This document shows positions 1 through 7,920 of a stretch of 64,000 bases of DNA, one piece after another; position 1 is the first letter of the stretch; each line of letters opens with the position of its first letter. The DNA is from Rossellomorea orangium (GTDB taxonomy: Bacteria; Bacillota; Bacilli; Bacillales; Bacillaceae_B), in the NCBI RefSeq assembly GCF_019334305.1, contig NZ_JAHWGH010000001.1, positions 124,001-188,000 on the forward strand, in the 5' to 3' direction. A program made the translations under genes and the position numbers. The notes beneath the pieces were generated by a model. That model made no database searches. It was given only the letters and a program-made list of their open reading frames with translations, and was not told where the DNA came from.

Positions 1-1
1 A

Positions 2-247
2 GTGGCCAAGTCATATTTGAGTTCTATCGAACGTAATCTTCAGCAAAACCCTTCCATCCAGTTCCTGGAGAAAGTGTCAGCTGCTTTAAGAATTCCAATA
101 GATGCACTTCTGCATGATCAACCGGAAGATCAAAATATTGATCATGAGTGGCTTAAAATTACAGAAGAAGCGATGGATTCTGGAATTTCCAAGGAGCAAT
201 TCAGGGAATTCATTGAATTCAACAAGTGGAAATTAGAGAATAAATAA
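2..247 (+). CDS. sinR: SinR-type biofilm/sporulation master repressor (5' end outside window)
   Basis: The fragment matches the C-terminal two thirds of SinR, the DNA-binding repressor of biofilm matrix operons. The window starts inside the gene: the GTG at position 2 is the internal Val of the SinR sequence G-V-A-K-S-Y-L-S-S, not a start. Residues 4-12 (SYLSSIERN) are the DNA-recognition helix of the Xre/Cro HTH. Residues 49-79 (HEWLKITEEAMDSGISKEQF) form the SinI-binding dimerisation helices. It ends at a strong bidirectional hairpin shared with a convergent sinI-like gene. The assignment comes from recalled similarity to B. subtilis SinR, which is very close in both domains. I cannot tell whether another sinI lies upstream, as in B. 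subtilis. Confidence 0.93.
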   Translation: MAKSYLSSIERNLQQNPSIQFLEKVSAALRIPIDALLHDQPEDQNIDHEWLKITEEAMDSGISKEQFREFIEFNKWKLENK

Positions 248-282
248 AGTCTTGCGAGAAGGTTCGCAAGACTTTATTTATA
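240..282. terminator. Bidirectional terminator between sinR and the sinI-like gene
   Basis: A perfect inverted repeat AGTCTTGCGA (248-257) / TCGCAAGACT (264-273) has a 6-nt loop. It is flanked by AAATAAA upstream and TTTATTTA downstream, so it can terminate transcripts in both directions. Confidence 0.9.
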
Positions 283-420
283 TTAAATCACTTTGTACTC
301 GGCATTCGTATTCGGGGATTGGCTGTGAAGAAATTCCCTGATTTCATTTTTAGAAATTCCCGCGTCAAGTGCTTGTTTAATTAGTTCCATCCATTCCAGA
401 TCCAGTTCACGATTTGTCAT
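283..420 (-). CDS. sinI: SinI-like SinR antagonist (45 aa)
   Basis: This 45-codon gene reads MTNRELDLEWMELIKQ at its start and then LDAGISKNEIREFL. It matches the SinI domain, the alpha-helical hook that pairs with the SinR C-terminal helices and pulls SinR off DNA. SinR's own dimerisation helix ends GISKEQFREF, so the two proteins share the same motif, as expected. A ribosome site GGGAGGG lies just upstream. ATG at 420 has better spacing than the adjacent in-frame ATG at 423. In B. subtilis sinI lies upstream of sinR and codirectional; here it is convergent and shares a terminator with sinR. It could instead be an SlrA-type paralogue acting on SinR or SlrR. The translation was made by hand from the sequence. 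Confidence 0.88.
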   Translation of the reverse strand: MTNRELDLEWMELIKQALDAGISKNEIREFLHSQSPNTNAEYKVI

Positions 421-452
421 CATTTTTCCCTCCCAAAATACGATTAAGTATT

Positions 453-605
453 TCAGGCAGTCCAGCCATCATAGTCTTCAAATAAACATATTCCCCTCAT
501 CATTCTTTGTCGTTTCATCATGAAGCCATGCTTATTTTCCAACCTTAGATCTGTGACTTTGCGTCCCCATTTTTCAATGAGTTTGCCTTTGTCTGACTCT
601 TCCAT
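453..605 (-). CDS. Hypothetical small basic protein (about 50 aa)
   Basis: I do not recognise this gene. It encodes about 50 residues starting MEESDKGKLIEKWGRK and ending LFEDYDGWTA, rich in Lys/Arg/Met in the middle. A GGAAG eight bases before ATG 605 supports that start. A -10-like TATAAT lies near 620-627 and would overlap the longer alternative start at 620. There is no membrane segment or known motif. It lies between the sinI-like gene and a zinc-ribbon gene. It may be real, but support is only an ORF with a plausible ribosome site and promoter. Confidence 0.4.
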   Translation of the reverse strand: MEESDKGKLIEKWGRKVTDLRLENKHGFMMKRQRMMRGICLFEDYDGWTA

Positions 606-750
606 TCGAACTACTTCCATTATACTAATAAACACTTTGACATCGTGTTGTTTTTTGTCTATTCTGTTAATTTACTTTACACCATTTTCTTACATTTTAA
701 ACCGTTTTCCGACAATCGTTACCTATTATCTACAAATCCACTTAAACAGA

Positions 751-951
751 TCATGTCGAAACATTATTCTTGTACCTTTCTAGCTTTTTCTTAAGAGGCA
801 GAACTTGATCATTGATATTTTGATAATGACTACTGGGATTATAAAACGCATGATCGGATAAATCCATCCTACACGCCGGACATAGCCATTCACCCGTTTC
901 TGCACTGCTATAGGAAGGTCTGGTACAGCGACTACAGATTTTTTTGTACAC
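751..951 (-). CDS. Small zinc-ribbon-like protein (66 aa)
   Basis: The protein carries CSRC near its N-terminus (residues 6-9) and CPAC about 20 residues later (residues 24-27), the four-cysteine pattern of a zinc ribbon. The C-terminal half is polar and ends in a Lys-rich helix. The start is GTG at 951, with AGAGGTG five bases upstream. This is better than the longer ATG at 1014, whose extra 21 residues look non-coding and overlap the ribosome site. No function can be named. Confidence 0.6.
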   Translation of the reverse strand: MYKKICSRCTRPSYSSAETGEWLCPACRMDLSDHAFYNPSSHYQNINDQVLPLKKKLERYKNNVST

Positions 952-1118
952 ATCATCACCTCTTACTTTATTTATATGTTTTTTTAAACTCAATAGACAT
1001 ATTTTATATAACACTCAATTTGTTCTCATTAAAGAACATCGGTTTATTATATATTCTCTTTCACTAGATAGAATCCCTTTATCAATTACAATATTTTCTA
1101 ATATATTTTTCCATAACG

Positions 1119-1152
1119 AAAAAACCTCTTCCAAATGGAAAAGAGGTTTTTC
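1119..1152. terminator. Terminator hairpin (bidirectional)
   Basis: AAAACCTCTT / AAGAGGTTTT inverted repeat with a 10-nt loop, A-rich on the left and T-rich on the right. It follows the stop of the minus-strand gene ending at 1164. Confidence 0.85.
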
Positions 1153-1163
1153 AAAATAATAGC

Positions 1164-1544
1164 TTATTTATTTTCATCTAAACGTTCAATCAAATATTTA
1201 GCTTCAAGCTTACAAGAATAATCATAGTCCGTACCTGATTGCTTCTGTAAGTTTTCCAGCATGTCAATTTGTTCTGATGTCGGTTCTTCCGATAGAATTT
1301 TTTCCATCGTTTCATTGATCTTTAGTGCTAATTCTTGATGGAATTCATCATCATTTTTAGTCTCATCACTGAGATTCTTGTACCAGGAAGCATGTTCATT
1401 TATGTATGTACGCCAACTAGAGATGAAGTCCTGGATATCGAATTTATCTTCCTGCCACTGAATCGAAGCCATGTATTGTTCGAATGAGGTTTTTATTGAA
1501 CGGGTAATACTTATTTTTGTACCCGATGATAAGTTTTTTAACAT
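1164..1544 (-). CDS. Hypothetical acidic helical protein (126 aa)
   Basis: Not recognised. The protein from ATG 1544 (MLKNLSSGTKIS) is mostly polar and helix-forming. It has Trp residues in the middle (IQWQED, SSWRTY, ASWYKN) and an acidic C-terminus (LIERLDENK). There is no signal peptide or membrane segment. A run AGGGGG lies 12 bases before ATG 1544. The upstream 38 codons that would extend it to 1658 are poorly protein-like. It is followed by a good terminator, which supports a real transcription unit. Confidence 0.6.
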   Translation of the reverse strand: MLKNLSSGTKISITRSIKTSFEQYMASIQWQEDKFDIQDFISSWRTYINEHASWYKNLSDETKNDDEFHQELALKINETMEKILSEEPTSEQIDMLENLQKQSGTDYDYSCKLEAKYLIERLDENK

Positions 1545-1712
1545 GTATGTAAAGTACCCCCTAATCAGTATCCTATACGCGATATTATTTTTACTATAAC
1601 ATAACCGTTTGATGATATGTAGGTAATGAAGTGCTGAAAAATATGGTAATGCTCCCAAAATATATTATACTATTATATTTTACAGTAATGCGTAAACTAC
1701 TGCAAATATCAG

Positions 1713-1748
1713 GAAAAAAGCAGAGGCGACCTTCCGTCACCTCTGCTT
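1713..1748 (-). terminator. Terminator of the acidic lipoprotein gene
   Basis: The minus strand reads GCAGAGGTGAC, a short loop, then GTCGCCTCTGC followed by six T. This is a strong intrinsic terminator directly after the stop at 1756. Confidence 0.9.
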
Positions 1749-1755
1749 CCTATTC

Positions 1756-2055
1756 TTACTCGTCCTTATTATCCTTATCCTTCATATCAATATCATCTTC
1801 TATAACGTCTTCTTCAGGCGTGTTTTTATCCTTCGCCGCATCTTTGTCGCCGTCGACATTCTTGTCTTCAGACTCAGGGTATTTCTCTTCATTCATGTCC
1901 CCGTTGTCGTTCATGTCGTCATTTTCATCCATGTTGTCGTTCTCTTCCATTGGCGCTTCGTCTTCCGGAGGAGGCTCCTGGTTAGCGTTACATCCAACTA
2001 GAAGGAAAGCAGCAAGTGCTGACCCACCAAGGATCGATAATAACTTTTTGCTCAT
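1756..2055 (-). CDS. Acidic putative lipoprotein (99 aa)
   Basis: Residues 1-21 form a lipoprotein signal peptide ending in the lipobox LLVGC (Cys22), so the protein is probably diacylglyceryl-anchored on the outer face of the membrane. The mature part is almost entirely Asp, Glu, Asn, Met and Lys, with repeats of NDNMDEND type, and has no folded-domain signature. It may bind cations or act as a disordered spacer; that is only inference. AAGGAG lies at normal distance upstream of ATG 2055, and a terminator follows at once. Confidence 0.75.
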   Translation of the reverse strand: MSKKLLSILGGSALAAFLLVGCNANQEPPPEDEAPMEENDNMDENDDMNDNGDMNEEKYPESEDKNVDGDKDAAKDKNTPEEDVIEDDIDMKDKDNKDE

Positions 2056-2206
2056 GATGTATGACTCCTTTCTGTATGTTCAATTAGTGTAAGACCGTTA
2101 CGTTGGTCTTTTGTTAGCTTTCCCGGAAATTGAATTTACTTGCATGGGGGAGAAATTATTTGGGATGTTAAAAATAGGGACCGTTGGAGTGGGATGGTTT
2201 TGAACA

Positions 2207-2236
2207 TAAAAAACCGGACCTTATCAGATCCGGTTT
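2207..2236 (-). terminator. fabZ terminator
   Basis: On the minus strand AACCGGA pairs with TCCGGTT and is followed by TTTTTAT, just after the fabZ stop. Confidence 0.85.
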
Positions 2237-2251
2237 CGTACAAGCATGATT

Positions 2252-2686
2252 CTATTCCTGCTTATCTCCAAGAGCAAACATCATCTCTAATTCACAAGCA
2301 ACTTCACCGTCAACCGTTGCAACACCTTTCCCTTTGCCGATCGGCCCTTTAAAGCGGATCATTTCCACTTCCAAGCGGAGCTGGTCCCCTGGCTTTACCT
2401 GGCGCTTGAAACGGCATTTGTCGATGCCAGTGAAGAACGCCAGACGTCCGCGGTTATCCTCCACCTTCAGCATCGCTACAGCTCCTACCTGAGCCAGTGC
2501 CTCGACGATCAACACGCCGGGCATCACAGGATAATCCGGGAAGTGACCATTGAAAAATTCCTCATTCGCCGTCACATTCTTAATCCCGATCGCCTTCTTG
2601 CCTTCCTCAACCTCTAAAATCCGGTCAACCAACAAAAACGGATAACGATGGGGAATAATCTCTTTAATCTCATTAATATCAAGCAT
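2252..2686 (-). CDS. fabZ: 3-hydroxyacyl-[acyl-carrier-protein] dehydratase FabZ
   Basis: FabZ dehydrates 3-hydroxyacyl-ACP to trans-2-enoyl-ACP in type II fatty acid synthesis in the cytoplasm. The 144-aa protein has the hot-dog fold signature: [10 protein letters not shown] near the start, then [21 protein letters not shown] with the catalytic His48 and Glu62. Length is normal for the family. AGGAGG precedes ATG 2686. It corresponds to B. subtilis ywpB (fabZ), also near flhP-flhO-mbl. It has its own terminator and is separated from the upstream genes by a 300-bp repeat-filled gap, so it is probably a single-gene unit. Confidence 0.97.
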   Translation of the reverse strand: MLDINEIKEIIPHRYPFLLVDRILEVEEGKKAIGIKNVTANEEFFNGHFPDYPVMPGVLIVEALAQVGAVAMLKVEDNRGRLAFFTGIDKCRFKRQVKPGDQLRLEVEMIRFKGPIGKGKGVATVDGEVACELEMMFALGDKQE

Positions 2687-2752
2687 CTATAACTCCTCCT
2701 ACCAATATGTATGTACACCTTATTGTACAGAAACAAGGGTAAGAATAGCAAG

Positions 2753-2984
2753 GAGGGACGGACCTCGAAAACAGGCAGAATTCTCCAAGAGAATCCCTGT
2801 ATATCAGTGATCTACATCCAAAAAGGACTCAATCTCGAGGTCCGTCCCTCCCCACTGCTCTTCGCAGCTATATCCACGTTCAAAAAAAGGGACGGACCTC
2901 GAATTTCAAGCTCCATCAACAGCAGAATCCCTTCATAGCAGGATTTCTTGCGAATAAAGCTAATTAATTCGAGGTCCGTCCCTC
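2753..2984. repeat. Two back-to-back repeat boxes bounded by inverted GGGACGGACCTCGA copies
   Basis: Copies lie at 2753-2768 (forward), 2835-2850 (reverse), 2889-2902 (forward) and 2969-2984 (reverse). They make two units of 98 and 96 bp, each bounded by inverted 14-16-mers. The interiors share GCAGAAT and a following CC run but are otherwise different. No gene is visible in this fabZ-upstream gap. Confidence 0.8.
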
Positions 2985-2991
2985 AAAGAAT

Positions 2992-3267
2992 TTATTTTTT
3001 CACTACGATATCAATGATATGCTGCCAGGTTTCGGCTTTAAAGACGTCGGCTGCGTTGCCGTTGCCGATGCCTGCGAAGCCGATGACGGCACCCAGTGCG
3101 AGACTTCCTGCAAGTAGGAGGATGAACAGAAGGATCCTGAGCCAGATTGGGAGCATGCGAACTCGCACCCAGCGTGACGGCTTGGATTCGTCCTTTTGCT
3201 TTGCCTTCTTTTCTGCTTTTACTGATTCTCTTGTCGCTTTTTCTTGCAGTAGCTCTTTTTCACTCAT
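2992..3267 (-). CDS. Small membrane protein, EpuA-like (annotated in databases as RNA polymerase subunit beta)
   Basis: The 91-aa protein has a charged Lys/Glu-rich N-terminus (residues 1-31), then a basic stretch WVRVRML and one long hydrophobic helix (about residues 40-67, LRILLFILLLAGSLALGAVIGF). It ends in a short amphipathic tail. This layout matches the EpuA family (Pfam PF11772 as I recall), often misnamed DNA-directed RNA polymerase subunit beta in Bacillus genomes; function is unknown. It begins 16 bp after the flhP stop, so it is probably the last gene of mbl-flhO-flhP. Confidence 0.7.
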   Translation of the reverse strand: MSEKELLQEKATRESVKAEKKAKQKDESKPSRWVRVRMLPIWLRILLFILLLAGSLALGAVIGFAGIGNGNAADVFKAETWQHIIDIVVKK

Positions 3268-3282
3268 AGCATTTAACTCCTT

Positions 3283-4125
3283 TTAGCGTATCCCATTTAC
3301 AAGGCCCATCATCTGATCTGCAAGGGAGATCGAGCGCGCCTGAAATTGATATGATCGTTGGACATTCAGCATGTCCGTCATTTCCTTACTGATATCCACA
3401 TTCGATCCTTCTAATGAATTCTGGACCATGGATATAGCAGTCCGTTCTCCTCCAGTGACGTTCGTCAGTACTTCATCTTCCGTCACGCCCAGTTCATCCA
3501 GGTTCTCGGCCAACCCTAACAGATTGCCTCCAAACTGTTGGAGGAACTGAGACTTCTCAACCGTCACTACGCCCAGATTGAACTGTTCTTCCACTCCGCG
3601 GGAATCCCTGACTGTGAGAACCCCATTATCGCCCAATTCAAAGGCAGAAGCATCTTCTGAGAACGTCATAACGTTATCATTTTCATCCAGGATCGGCAAG
3701 CCGCTTCCGTTCACGAGCATCGCTCCCCCATTCCCGGTCGGACTGACGAAGAATGCTCCGTCCCTCGTATAGCGGACGGCACTCGAGCCGTCTTCCTGAG
3801 ATAGGACTTTAAAAAACTGGCGATCACTGGTCAATGCAAAATCCAACGCACGGCCTGTCGCTTTCAACGATCCCTGATTCAAAATGAGTTGGGACTGCGA
3901 TAGCTTGGCCCCGTTCCCTTCCCGGACTCCAAGAGGGGTGAGCCTGCCTGCTTCAAACTTGTCTACACCCTGGTTTTTCACCTGTTGGACGAGCATCTCG
4001 GAAAACGAGGCATCCCGGCGCTTATATCCGTTTGTATCTGCGTTCGAAAGATTATGACCAATCATATCCATTTGTTTCTGCAACTGGCCTAATGTATTGG
4101 TTGCTGTAATCATCGTTCGATTCAT
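3283..4125 (-). CDS. flhP: Flagellar hook-basal body protein FlhP (FlgG-like)
   Basis: This 280-aa axial protein of the flagellar rod/hook family is secreted through the flagellar export apparatus and assembles in the basal body. The N-terminus has the rod-family signature GHNLSNADTNGYK (residues 23-35). The C-terminus has SNVDISKEMTDMLNVQRSYQ, the matching helix that pairs with the N-terminal one. There is no signal peptide, as expected for this export route. It lies 56 bp after flhO, in the same order as B. subtilis mbl-flhO-flhP. The assignment rests on family signature and synteny. Confidence 0.93.
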   Translation of the reverse strand: MNRTMITATNTLGQLQKQMDMIGHNLSNADTNGYKRRDASFSEMLVQQVKNQGVDKFEAGRLTPLGVREGNGAKLSQSQLILNQGSLKATGRALDFALTSDRQFFKVLSQEDGSSAVRYTRDGAFFVSPTGNGGAMLVNGSGLPILDENDNVMTFSEDASAFELGDNGVLTVRDSRGVEEQFNLGVVTVEKSQFLQQFGGNLLGLAENLDELGVTEDEVLTNVTGGERTAISMVQNSLEGSNVDISKEMTDMLNVQRSYQFQARSISLADQMMGLVNGIR

Positions 4126-4181
4126 GACACGTTCTCCCCTATTATAAGGTATTCAGTGGCGAAATTCATTTACAATACTTG

Positions 4182-5024
4182 CTATCCATTGACACGACCG
4201 ATTTCATTGGCCGCCTTTTCCATGCTGCGGTCATAGGCTTGAAGAACCTTCTGGTTGGCTTCAAATGCCCTGTAAGCCGACATCATGTCTGTCATCGTCC
4301 GTGAAGCGTCAACATTTGACCGCTCCAGGAAGCCTTGTTTAGTGGTAAACGAAACATTGTCCTCTTCATAAGCATCAGGAAGAGCCCCATTGTCTTCTCT
4401 TGCAAACAGACCGTCTCCCTGCTTAACCAGCAGATTCGGATTATTCGAGTATCCCACTCCCAATGTAGCGACAGCGTTCCCGTCCACTACAATCTGACCG
4501 TTCTCCCCAACCGTGAACTGATCACTATCTAGTTGGATCCTGTCACCATTGTCATCCAAAATATAAAAACCGCTGTTCGTCGTGAGGAAGCCGTTTCCGT
4601 TCACCGTCAGATTTCCGTTACGCGTATAGCGAGTACTTCCAGCCGGTCCTTCCACCGTCAGGAACACCGATCCCCGGATTCCTGTCTCTCTGTCCACCGG
4701 CATAGGACCATCCAACAGGGCCACATCCAAGCCGCGCCCGGTTTCCTGAAGGTCACCTTGAATAAAGGAAGGAATCGTTTCCTGCATGTAAACACCCGTA
4801 TTCAGTTTCCCCACTCTTTGGTTAAACGGAAGGGTTAACGTTTTCTCAGTGGGAATCGATGTTGAATCCATCCGGTCCATCAGCATTTCAGGAAAGGCCC
4901 GCATCGAAGCCTGATCCGCTTTATAACCCGGTGTGTTGCTATTGGACATATTGTTCGTCAGCATCTCTGTTTTCCTCTGTTGAGAAAGCATGCCGGATGC
5001 TACTGTATAAAATCCTCTAAACAT
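4182..5024 (-). CDS. flhO: Flagellar hook-basal body protein FlhO (FlgF/FlgG-like)
   Basis: Paralogue of the next gene, also 280 aa. The N-terminal signature is TNNMSNSNTPGYK (residues 23-35). The C-terminal helix SNVDASRTMTDMMSAYRAFEAN is typical of flagellar rod proteins. The middle carries the conserved RYTRNGNLTVNGNGFL segment of the FlgF/G beta domain. It starts 48 bp after mbl and is probably cotranscribed with it. Its product should be part of the distal or proximal rod of the basal body. AGGTG precedes ATG 5024. Confidence 0.94.
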   Translation of the reverse strand: MFRGFYTVASGMLSQQRKTEMLTNNMSNSNTPGYKADQASMRAFPEMLMDRMDSTSIPTEKTLTLPFNQRVGKLNTGVYMQETIPSFIQGDLQETGRGLDVALLDGPMPVDRETGIRGSVFLTVEGPAGSTRYTRNGNLTVNGNGFLTTNSGFYILDDNGDRIQLDSDQFTVGENGQIVVDGNAVATLGVGYSNNPNLLVKQGDGLFAREDNGALPDAYEEDNVSFTTKQGFLERSNVDASRTMTDMMSAYRAFEANQKVLQAYDRSMEKAANEIGRVNG

Positions 5025-5071
5025 CTACTTTCACCTCTTAACGGTTATATCGGATCATTACCGCAATCGTT

Positions 5072-6082
5072 TTACCCAATTCTTCTTCTTGAAATTTTAT
5101 CGATATTCTCAAGCATCAACCCAGTTCCCACGGCTACACAATCCATCGGGTTCTCCGCAATCAGTACAGGGACTTTCAATTCTTCTGCAAGAAGGGTATC
5201 CATTCCATGAAGGAGTGCCCCACCGCCTGTTAAAATGACTCCGCGGTCAATGATATCCGCTGATAATTCAGGTGGAGTCTTCTCAAGGACATTCTTCGCA
5301 GCCTGTACGATGACAGCTACAGATTCACGAAGCGCGCCTTCGATTTCTTTAGACGTCACAGTGATGGTACGAGGCAGACCCGAAACCATGTCACGGCCGC
5401 GGATGCTCATTTCCCTGCGGTCTTCATCAAGCGTCTCAGAGAATACCGTTCCGATGTTCACCTTGATATCTTCAGCCGTACGCTCCCCGATCAGAAGCTT
5501 GTACTCTTTTTTAATATAATTCAGAATTTCGTGATCAAATTTATCCCCGGCCATTTTGATGGACTGACTCGTTACGATGTCACCCATGGAAAGAACCGCT
5601 ACATCCGTCGTTCCTCCACCGATGTCCACGACCATATTACCCGTTGGATTGAAGATATCCATGCCGGCACCGATTGCCGCTACTTTAGGCTCTTCTTCCA
5701 GGTAAATCTTCTTCCCGCCGCTCTTTTCAGCCGCTTCCCTGATCGCCTTTTGCTCAACGCTCGTGATGTTTGTAGGACAGCAGATCAAGATGCGTGGCTT
5801 CGAAAGGAAACCCTTTACATTTAACTTATTAATGAAATGCTTCAACATTGCTTCTGTTACATCAAAGTCGGCGATGACTCCGTCTTTTAACGGGCGGGTC
5901 GCCACGATATTCCCTGGAGTACGTCCGACCATGCGGCGCGCTTCTTCTCCAACAGCCAATACCTTACCAGTATTCTTATCCAGCGCCACAACCGATGGCT
6001 CATTCAAGACGATTCCCTTTCCTTTTACATGAATTAATACATTAGCCGTACCAAGGTCAATCCCAATATCTTTCGCAAACAT
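5072..6082 (-). CDS. mbl: MreB-like cell-shape protein Mbl
   Basis: Mbl is a bacterial actin that forms membrane-bound filaments steering lateral peptidoglycan synthesis. Actin-fold ATP sites are visible: IDLGTANVLIHVKG (phosphate 1, residues 8-21), VDIGGGTTDVAVLS (phosphate 2, about 157-170) and ILTGGGALLHG (adenosine, about 287-297). The sequence is nearly the same as B. subtilis Mbl over its length, closer than to MreB or MreBH. The 336-aa length is normal. It heads an mbl-flhO-flhP unit. The upstream TTGACA at 6228-6233 may be its -35. Confidence 0.97.
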   Translation of the reverse strand: MFAKDIGIDLGTANVLIHVKGKGIVLNEPSVVALDKNTGKVLAVGEEARRMVGRTPGNIVATRPLKDGVIADFDVTEAMLKHFINKLNVKGFLSKPRILICCPTNITSVEQKAIREAAEKSGGKKIYLEEEPKVAAIGAGMDIFNPTGNMVVDIGGGTTDVAVLSMGDIVTSQSIKMAGDKFDHEILNYIKKEYKLLIGERTAEDIKVNIGTVFSETLDEDRREMSIRGRDMVSGLPRTITVTSKEIEGALRESVAVIVQAAKNVLEKTPPELSADIIDRGVILTGGGALLHGMDTLLAEELKVPVLIAENPMDCVAVGTGLMLENIDKISRRRIG

Positions 6083-6204
6083 CTTGTGTTTCTCCCTTCT
6101 TCTCCTACAAATTCATGAACTTCATTCATCTATGATTTCACTAGTATGTCATTACGTTTTAACGTTAAGGCAGAACTTTCACCTAATTAATTATTTTACC
6201 ATAA

Positions 6205-6233
6205 ATATGTCGAAGTGAGATGGTATTTGTCAA
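6205..6233 (-). promoter_or_regulatory. Possible mbl promoter
   Basis: Reverse strand shows TTGACA (6228-6233) and a weak CATATT 18 bp downstream. It lies about 130 bp before the mbl start. The -35 is perfect but the -10 is poor. Confidence 0.35.
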
Positions 6234-6335
6234 AAAAATGTATTGAGATTGTTATTTAATTGGAAATAGATAGGAGGTTTAGGTGGGGATGTTACAGGAG
6301 TGTTAATTTTTGATGGGGGATGTTTGATGTTTTTG

Positions 6336-6548
6336 TTCAGCTGCTGAATGTTTCGGGGAATTCAGCTGTTGAATATTAGCTGTTTTTTGACAGGTGAAAT
6401 GCTTCGTGAGTTCAGCTGCTGAATTTCAAGGGATATTCACCTGCTGAATCTCCTTCATTATTCTCCTGCTAAAATAACGGGAATAATCAGCAGTCTAATT
6501 CCGTACAGATGATAACAGCTGAACTTCACCCTAAATTCAGCAGGTAAA
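6336..6548. repeat. Nine-unit array of TTCAGCAGCTGAA-like words at exact 25-nt spacing
   Basis: Units start at 6336, 6361, 6386, 6411, 6436, 6461, 6486, 6511 and 6536, every 25 nt. The first, second and fourth read TTCAGCTGCTGAA, TTCAGCTGTTGAA and TTCAGCTGCTGAA. Others are degenerate (TTCACCTGCTGAA, TTCTCCTGCTAAA, ATCAGCAGTCTAA, TTCAGCAGGTAAA). The 12-nt spacers mostly differ. The word is near-palindromic. The array fills the gap between the spoIIID 3' end and mbl, and no gene is present. Confidence 0.85.
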
Positions 6549-6572
6549 CCAAACATATACCCACAAACATAA

Positions 6573-6615
6573 AAACACACCAAGCATGACCCATCATTAT
6601 GGGGCTTGGCGTATT
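6573..6615 (-). terminator. spoIIID terminator
   Basis: On the minus strand CGCCAAGC pairs with GCTTGGTG around an imperfect inner stem, followed by GTTTTTATG just after the spoIIID stop. Confidence 0.75.
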
Positions 6616-6619
6616 TTGG

Positions 6620-6880
6620 TTAGCTGTGGAGCTCTTCTTTTTTGTACTTTTGCTTGGTTGCCTCTCCACCTCGTAGATGCCGGATTGATTTATGGTAATC
6701 AAGTATGGTTTTGACTTCATTTGCGAGATCCGGATTAATTTCTGGCAGTCGTTCTGTTAAATCTTTATGGACAGTACTTTTGGACACGCCAAACTCCTTC
6801 GCAATTACACGAACAGTTTTCTTCGTCTCCACGATATACTTACCAATCTTGATTGTTCTCTCTTTGATGTAATCGTGCAC
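6620..6880 (-). CDS. spoIIID: Sporulation transcriptional regulator SpoIIID
   Basis: SpoIIID is a small mother-cell DNA-binding protein that represses or activates many sigma-E genes and helps switch to sigma-K. The first 75 residues are almost the same as B. subtilis SpoIIID. The helix-turn-helix (about residues 20-43) contains VRVIAKEFGVSKSTVHKDL, and a basic C-terminal helix (KSIRHLRGGEATKQKYKK) adds DNA contacts. At 86 aa it is a little shorter than the 93 aa of B. subtilis because the tail is trimmed. The start is GTG at 6880 with GGGAGG nine bases upstream. It is a single-gene unit between the symporter and mbl. Confidence 0.97.
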   Translation of the reverse strand: MHDYIKERTIKIGKYIVETKKTVRVIAKEFGVSKSTVHKDLTERLPEINPDLANEVKTILDYHKSIRHLRGGEATKQKYKKEELHS

Positions 6881-6889
6881 ACCACTCGA

Positions 6890-7500
6890 CCTCCCTAAAT
6901 TGGATGTGAGAAGTGTGAAATGAGACTCGCTTTCGCATCAATGAAATAGTACAGACCCTTTGCACATGGGCAAACGGCAGAAAGCCTTATTTAGGACGGC
7001 AGCTTCCTGATGTTACAACGTATAAACAAATATTTAGCTAATGATCAATGGTATAACGACGATTCCTCACCTCAAACACTCTCTATTTTGATAGGTTTGT
7101 TTCATTTTATTAGCTTGTGCCCACATATATGCACAAAAAACACAATAAGGACAAGGTTTCGCTTGAATTTTCTGAAAAATAATGGAGGGACGGACCTTCC
7201 AAGGGAAATTTCATACAGTCATAAATTATTCGACATCATGTGTTTATATTCTCTTTCTCTCCACTATTTCCTGAGAAATGAGTCGATGATTTCGGTAAAT
7301 TGTCTGATAATTAATGATTTTCTTTATATAAAAGCCTTACCTGGTTTTAACCTAAAGGGTTCCATTTTTCCCCTATGCATTGAAGTATCAAGGTTTTTGC
7401 AAAACTTTTCATAGTTCAATAATAATTGTACATTATCTCTCATATGCAATGCCGTTTCGATAACCATTTTATATGGATGCTATTGATATTTTATCTAAAT
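6890..7500. other. Gene-free AT-rich stretch upstream of spoIIID
   Basis: No convincing gene is seen. A 134-codon plus-strand frame at 7010-7414 has no ribosome site and non-biological composition. One copy of the 14-nt family (GAGGGACGGACCTT) lies at 7185-7198. The spoIIID promoter, expected to be sigma-E type, should lie near 6900-6960, but I could not pick it out with confidence. Confidence 0.6.
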
Positions 7501-7516
7501 CCAAGGGGGCGGCACT

Positions 7517-7752
7517 GATCGGTTGGTTGGAGTCCAGGTTAAGCTCCAGAGCTGATAAATAGGCGGAAGAATTCCGGTTAATTTATAGTTAATATTACAA
7601 AAAACTGAAATAGACGGAGAAATTCCGCCTATTGACTAAAAAATACCAAATCGGAGTTCATTCTCTATGGATAAGCGGAAAAACTCCGCTTATTTCCCCC
7701 TAAACAAGTTTTATTTTGAATATAACCGGAGAATCTCCGCTTATTTTACTTA
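7517..7752. repeat. Four-hairpin dispersed element (copy 1)
   Basis: Four CGGA-N5-TCCG hairpins are centred in 7564-7576, 7615-7627, 7676-7688 and 7727-7739, with spacings of 51, 61 and 51 nt. The third extends to a 9-bp stem, ATAAGCGGA/TCCGCTTAT. A related copy with spacing 52, 61 and 51 lies at 49070-49305. The flank GGTTAAGC and the GATAAATAGGCGGAA start are shared. Confidence 0.8.
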
Positions 7753-7801
7753 TGCTGGCTCTGTAATTACGATGAACCCCATAACAAGTATTCACCTAAT
7801 A

Positions 7802-7845
7802 AAGAAACTCGCCGAGTCGACTTCGACGAGTTCTGCTTTTTATAT
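7802..7845 (-). terminator. Possible symporter operon terminator
   Basis: Minus strand: AACTCG and CGAGTT arms around a CG-rich interior, followed by TCTTTATT. The arms are short, so it is a tentative call. Confidence 0.4.
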
Positions 7846-7920
7846 ACCAAATATGATGCTACTATAACTGCCACCTCAAAACAGAATTGTTTAGTTTCAC
7901 CCTCAGCACAACTATAACCA

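Noticed and set aside
6336-6548. CRISPR-like reading of the 25-nt arrays
   Set aside because: Units are only 13 nt, degenerate, with 12-nt spacers and no cas genes nearby; repeat-spacer sizes do not fit CRISPR.
7010-7414. 134-codon plus-strand frame
   Set aside because: No ribosome site, no motif and AT-driven composition; it overlaps a dispersed repeat copy.
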